Source of the DNA: Polytrichum commune
Taxonomy: Eukaryota > Streptophyta > Polytrichopsida > Polytrichales > Polytrichaceae
Direction: 5' to 3'
DNA: 64,000 bases
Assembly (NCBI GenBank): GCA_950295325.1
Contig: OX485805.1
Span: 37,683,501-37,747,500, forward strand
A program made the translations under genes and the position numbers. Below the pieces are notes generated by a model, which saw only the letters and a list, made by a program, of their open reading frames with translations, was not told the DNA's origin and did not search any database. Shown in pieces: positions 59,730 to 64,000 of this stretch (the stretch's first letter is position 1; the number at the start of each line of letters is the position of its first letter).

Positions 59730-62700
59730 AGATTTCAGGAGTTTGGCACCCAATGTGGAGTTCGGCCATCTGCATGCTCTATCCTTTAGTTAATTTTGGA
59801 CTGTAAATTACGACTAGGGAAGTCCAGACATCTGGGTCTCTCTTTCTGTGCCATTTCAAACTGTAAATCAAGGCACAGGAAGCGACTGTGTGTGGAGTCC
59901 GGCCCATCTGCACCCGTCCTTTTCTGCATTTGTGGACCTGTAAATCAGGCCTCGAGGGGCTACTGTTTCTAGAGTAGGAGATCATTTTTTTGTAACATAG
60001 TGTTGTCATGTAGAAGATTCATTCCAGCAACATGAATGTGATCTTCACTTGGTTTGTTTCGACAGATGTTGCTCAAGGGTTCATCACAACGTGATGTTCA
60101 AAGTTTGTTGATAAAGAATCTTTTGCTTCCTCAAATCACTTACTCCACAATACTGGGGCTTTGATTGACGTTGGTGTTTTAACGAGTTCTGTCTCTTCAG
60201 TTGTCAAAGATTGAACAGACATGAGAGGCTACTCAATTGATCAAGGATCTCTTCAAATTTTATAGCTTCGCAGATGACTCTGATTCAAAATGAACTTCGC
60301 AGCTTGAATGGTTTTTTATCTTCTCTCGGTACAGATGAAGATGATCATCTGATACTTATCCTAAATTTCATCATTCCAAAGATTCATATCATGTTTCAAG
60401 CTCGAACCCGACTTTCAAGCAGACTCGAGGATCTAAGCACAAGTTATGCTGGAATGCATCGTTGTATTTACATTTGAAACGAAAACTTCAAACGCTTTGA
60501 CCTTTACAATAACAACTCTTACAACGAGAAAAAGGGAAGCTGCTTGGAGAAAGATTTGACTTCAAGAGAGTTCTAAACTTGAGAACATGGTAGAGGAATG
60601 CAGTTGTGTGGAGAATTGCCACCATCTGATGCAGTTCTGGGAGGTCCCACAGTTTCGATTTCGATTGGAGGTAGGTATCCCATCCTAACGAGTTCAACTA
60701 AGAGTCTTCATTCGCTTGGATATTAATCTCGGTAAGAAGGAAGGTATTCGAGTCTGTATGCAGAGTAATTCGCCATATAATCTCTTGCACAAACGGTTGA
60801 ATCTTTATCGCATAGGCTCGTCTCTAATGAGGATCTCGCAGCAAATTCCGCCCTCAGAAACATGCTACGAGATTCTCACAGGAGAAGAACCGGCTTGCAA
60901 CAGAGCAGATTGAGAGCCATTGAAAGCTTCCTTCATTGTAAGACGCAACTTGTAGAGTCATAAGCCATCTCCGTCCTCAAAATTACTCTCCCAAACACAT
61001 TTACCAAGTAATGTAATCATATAACTCCTCACCATCCTCTCAAGAGACAAGCTCCGCCAGCAATCTCGTAGCAAATTTGCTCAGGATGTGAGAGAGAGTG
61101 CTAGAATTTAGGAATTTATGCACAGCCTGCAAAGAGTTACAAGTCTCATTACACAGGGAACCTCCTTCACCAGGTGACCCTTCTGAAACAGTAGAGAGAA
61201 TCTTTCTGTTTAATCAAACATCCTCGCAACCTCCACTAAGTTACAGTAGTTCATGCTACAAACGGCCTCAACAGTGATGATGGGGTTCGCCGTCAGAAGA
61301 GATGGAATTATTTTAATCTGAAGCGCAAAAAGAACAACAAACGTTAGTGAAATTAGCAGAACGAGACACATGTAGAAAGAAAGAAAGAAACTGAGAGTCA
61401 GCTTTCAGAAGTTTAGGACGTTAACAATGACAAGGAAAACATGATCAAGACCATCGTCGCCATAGCCACAAATGTATCCGCCTCTTTCGACAAGAGAGGG
61501 TCACATTCCGGAAGTTATAGACTGCGAGGCTCCGATCCACATCCCAAAATTTGGATATGGCGATGATGGCCTTGATCATGCTTCTCTTATCGCCCGACCC
61601 ACCAACCCATCTTGATAGAAAGAACAACCGATCCTGCAAGCTCGATCACGGTGCTGAAAGGAAAGGCTTGAGAGAGAAAGAGGGAGGAGCCTTGGGGCAA
61701 GTTGAAGTAAGTAGACATAAGGAGTCTTCTTCCCTATTCCTTTGACTCTTTTTCCTTTGCTTTGCTGCTTTTATAATAACACTGCGGAATTGCAGTCTCC
61801 CAGGCTGAGGTCAGGAGGTGGTACCCGGAGGCCCATGTGCCTTCCCCTTGTTTTGGGCGTATCTTTTGTCCTCTAGAGAATTTCAAGGGTTAACTTACCT
61901 CTTACCATCGAAAGTAGCAAAATTAACTGCATAAGTTGGGAATTACTATCATCGGCACAGGGCTAGTAAGTCAAGTCAAAGCACGTCCATGAACTCGGTG
62001 GTATGTGTAGCATTCATTTCAGGATTGAATGTCTTGGAATCGTTCCTCCCTATCGGCTATGTCCAATATACGTGCAGGAAGGTGGCTGAAGGTGTCTTTT
62101 TTGAGCCTTAAGCTCAACTTTAACCTCTTCGCTCCCTTGTTCTACTCTTCAGATAATTTTTAATGGTGGCTTTTGTATTTTACCTAAGTTATCGGTTTTC
62201 TGAATAAGGAATCAGCATATTTTGATGTGATCAATGTCTTGTCCCGAATTGTAGCCCGGTGGGGTCGTCTAATTATGTACTGTATTTTGATTCCACACAA
62301 TCTAATTATGAAAGCCTGCAGGACTGAGTGTGTACAGAGATGCTCTTGTGTGGGGCCTCACTTAATGGAACGGTACTTCCTTCCTTCTGCTCTAACACCG
62401 GTGGGCCAGGAGATTCAATGATCCGGATTCGGGGCCCCTGGGCCCCATAACGTGATGGATAGACAGGAGTGCAATTGACATTGCATAACTAAGCCTTCAC
62501 CTTGGTGCAGTGGTTTGAGCTTGATCGCTCTACGGATGTGCAGTTTTCACGATCGATCAAATTTTACGTGAACATTGTTGAAGTTACCGCTCTGCGTACT
62601 AACCGTTGAGAAATCCGAGGCCTTTGTATGTGTATAGAGCACATTCACAGAACATCAACAAGGTGGATGCTGGTATTTGCCCGGGGTAGATCAGCTGTTT

Positions 62701-64000
62701 CTAAATCTCTTCTAATGCTTCTAATGAATTGATGATTTGTTACAACGCAAAGAGGAGGACCAACATGCTTGGAAAGAGTGTGGCATTGAGAGGAATCCGT
62801 TGACAACATTTCCGTCTGAGCTAAAATAGGTAATTCTACACTATTAGATATCATCTTTAGAGCTAATTAGAAGCAACTTTCCTAAAGCAGGGGTCACCAT
62901 CCAGACATTCTGGGTATTTCTTTTCACTTCTAAGAATTTAGAGTCTTGAAAGTGCTTATAATGCAAAAGCAGCTCCAAAACAATGCTTAGGCTTTCAGAT
63001 TATCTCCAAACCAGGTTCTAAAGATACAAATCCCTGCAGTTGCTACATATACTGTAGTTGCCACCCCGATGCAGATGTGGGGTTCGATATCGCAAAGAGA
63101 TGAAGATAAAGAAGCAACATAGTGGTAGATTCAGGAACCATGTTCCTCCTGCTTCTCCATGAAGCTCATCATCAATCGTCCAGAAATGCCGACTTCTTCA
63201 GCCATCAGTAATTGCAACATTATCATGTTACATGAGGTCAGTGCTTTCCTAATTGATAGCCTACCACATGAGCTCAACGAAATGTCTGAGAACATCGACA
63301 AGCAACTGTGCTGAATTAACCTATGTTAGCTGTTGAGCATTTACTTCCATCAAGTCACCTCTTGTACTGTCCTTAAAGGAATCCTTAATATGCTCAATAT
63401 GATTACTACATGCAGAGGAAACAGAGTGATACAGAGAAAACAGTGTGTTAGCTTGTCGGGCATGTGAAATGACTGCCAGCTCTTTGTGATGAATCAACGT
63501 TGATTGAACTGGATCGGCCACATATTTAGTGGAATAATCTACAACCACAATTTTTGGGCCACATGCGGATTTGCTAGGACAACCTTTATGAATGTTCTGT
63601 ATTTCCAGATGCTGATGAGCTTCATAGATAATCATTTTGGCAGGAGTAAATCCCATCTCGTGACATCATGTGCAGAGTGTTTGGACATGCAGGCAGGAAT
63701 TTGTAGACATCCCCTGTTCAAAATTGTTTTCAATCACGGGGCTAACATTCAAAATGTGAAGACATGTTCAATAATTGTGCATGAGATACTCTTGGCAGAT
63801 GGAATTTCTTGACAATCATTAACAGGCTAGTCAAAATGCATGAATGGGCCGTTTCAAATTAACAGGCTTGTCAAAAGGAGGTAACGGTGGGCACTACGCA
63901 TTTTACAGAGATGTTGAATCAAAAAGTTATGGTGAATTATACATGTCGAACCCTTTACGTTGTGGAAATACCACTATCTTATTCGTGAGGTCTTACAATC
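59730..64000. other. Downstream region, no gene supported
   Basis: Several frames of 60-110 codons (for example 60716-60913, 61445-61639 minus, 63321-63656 minus) show no recognisable motif or consistent splice partners. The first 300 bases are probably the BRCT 3' untranslated region. A GGGGCCCCTGGGCCCC palindromic run lies near 62431-62446. Confidence 0.4.

Noticed and set aside
62512-62575. tRNA-derived SINE or tRNA gene (TGGTGCAGTGG fits an A box)
   Set aside because: No convincing B box (GGTTCRANYCC) at the right distance and no cloverleaf or poly-A tail.
63321-63656. 111-codon minus-strand frame as a possible gene or retroelement piece
   Set aside because: No recognisable integrase, RT or other motif and no neighbouring frames in support.

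Overview
The window is nuclear DNA of a green plant of the streptophyte lineage. The evidence is a complete plant-type clathrin heavy chain gene with 30 exons, a plant-type BRCT-domain gene related to the MDC1-like family of land plants, interstitial TTTAGGG repeats, and plant-style Ty1/copia and Ty3/gypsy remnants. The two conserved genes are readable but fairly diverged from flowering-plant proteins as I remember them, so a bryophyte, lycophyte, fern or charophyte is more likely than a flowering plant. The species cannot be fixed from the sequence.

Layout. 0-3 kb: no gene seen. 3.16-3.54 kb: intact gene for a small secreted valine/leucine-rich protein with a TATA box. 4.4-9.9 kb: broken Ty1/copia element (minus strand), split by a 2.2 kb insertion that has short terminal inverted repeats and a 7-bp target duplication. 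11.1-14.2 kb: transposase-like gene of a family I recall as DUF7869 (minus strand). 14.35-15.47 kb: tandem array whose 76-79 bp unit carries a 20-bp palindrome. 15.5-19.5 kb: AT-rich spacer with telomere-like repeats, a perfect hairpin and a 270-bp duplication. 19.9-28.3 kb: a large broken multi-exon gene whose parts read as a ParB-like domain, a degenerate DNA-methyltransferase-like fold and an FCP1-like (HAD) phosphatase domain. It has two in-frame TAG codons and a 1.4 kb hAT-like insertion with an exact 8-bp target duplication. 28.4-31.3 kb: further tandem and palindromic arrays. 32.6-33.6 kb: Ty3/gypsy integrase remnant. 36.8-49.2 kb: clathrin heavy chain (minus). 52.9-59.7 kb: BRCT gene (plus), head to head with clathrin. 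59.7-64 kb: no gene supported.

Most unusual signal: a palindrome TTTGGGTCG-NN-CGACCCAAA whose two 9-bp arms are nearly invariant while the central two bases differ between loci (AC, AT, GT, AG, AA, CT, TC, GC). The base pair two positions outside the arms changes in a compensating way (G..C, A..T, T..A). It occurs in a tandem array upstream of the DUF7869-like gene, and in the upstream region, three introns and a coding exon of the ParB/FCP1-like gene. It was not noticed in the clathrin or BRCT genes. A second, unrelated palindrome family with about 64-bp spacing occupies 30.4-31.3 kb.

The clathrin and BRCT genes look functional (all splice joins keep frame, no internal stop). The DUF7869-like and ParB/FCP1-like loci look like repeat-associated or selfish genes; the second is inactivated in this copy.
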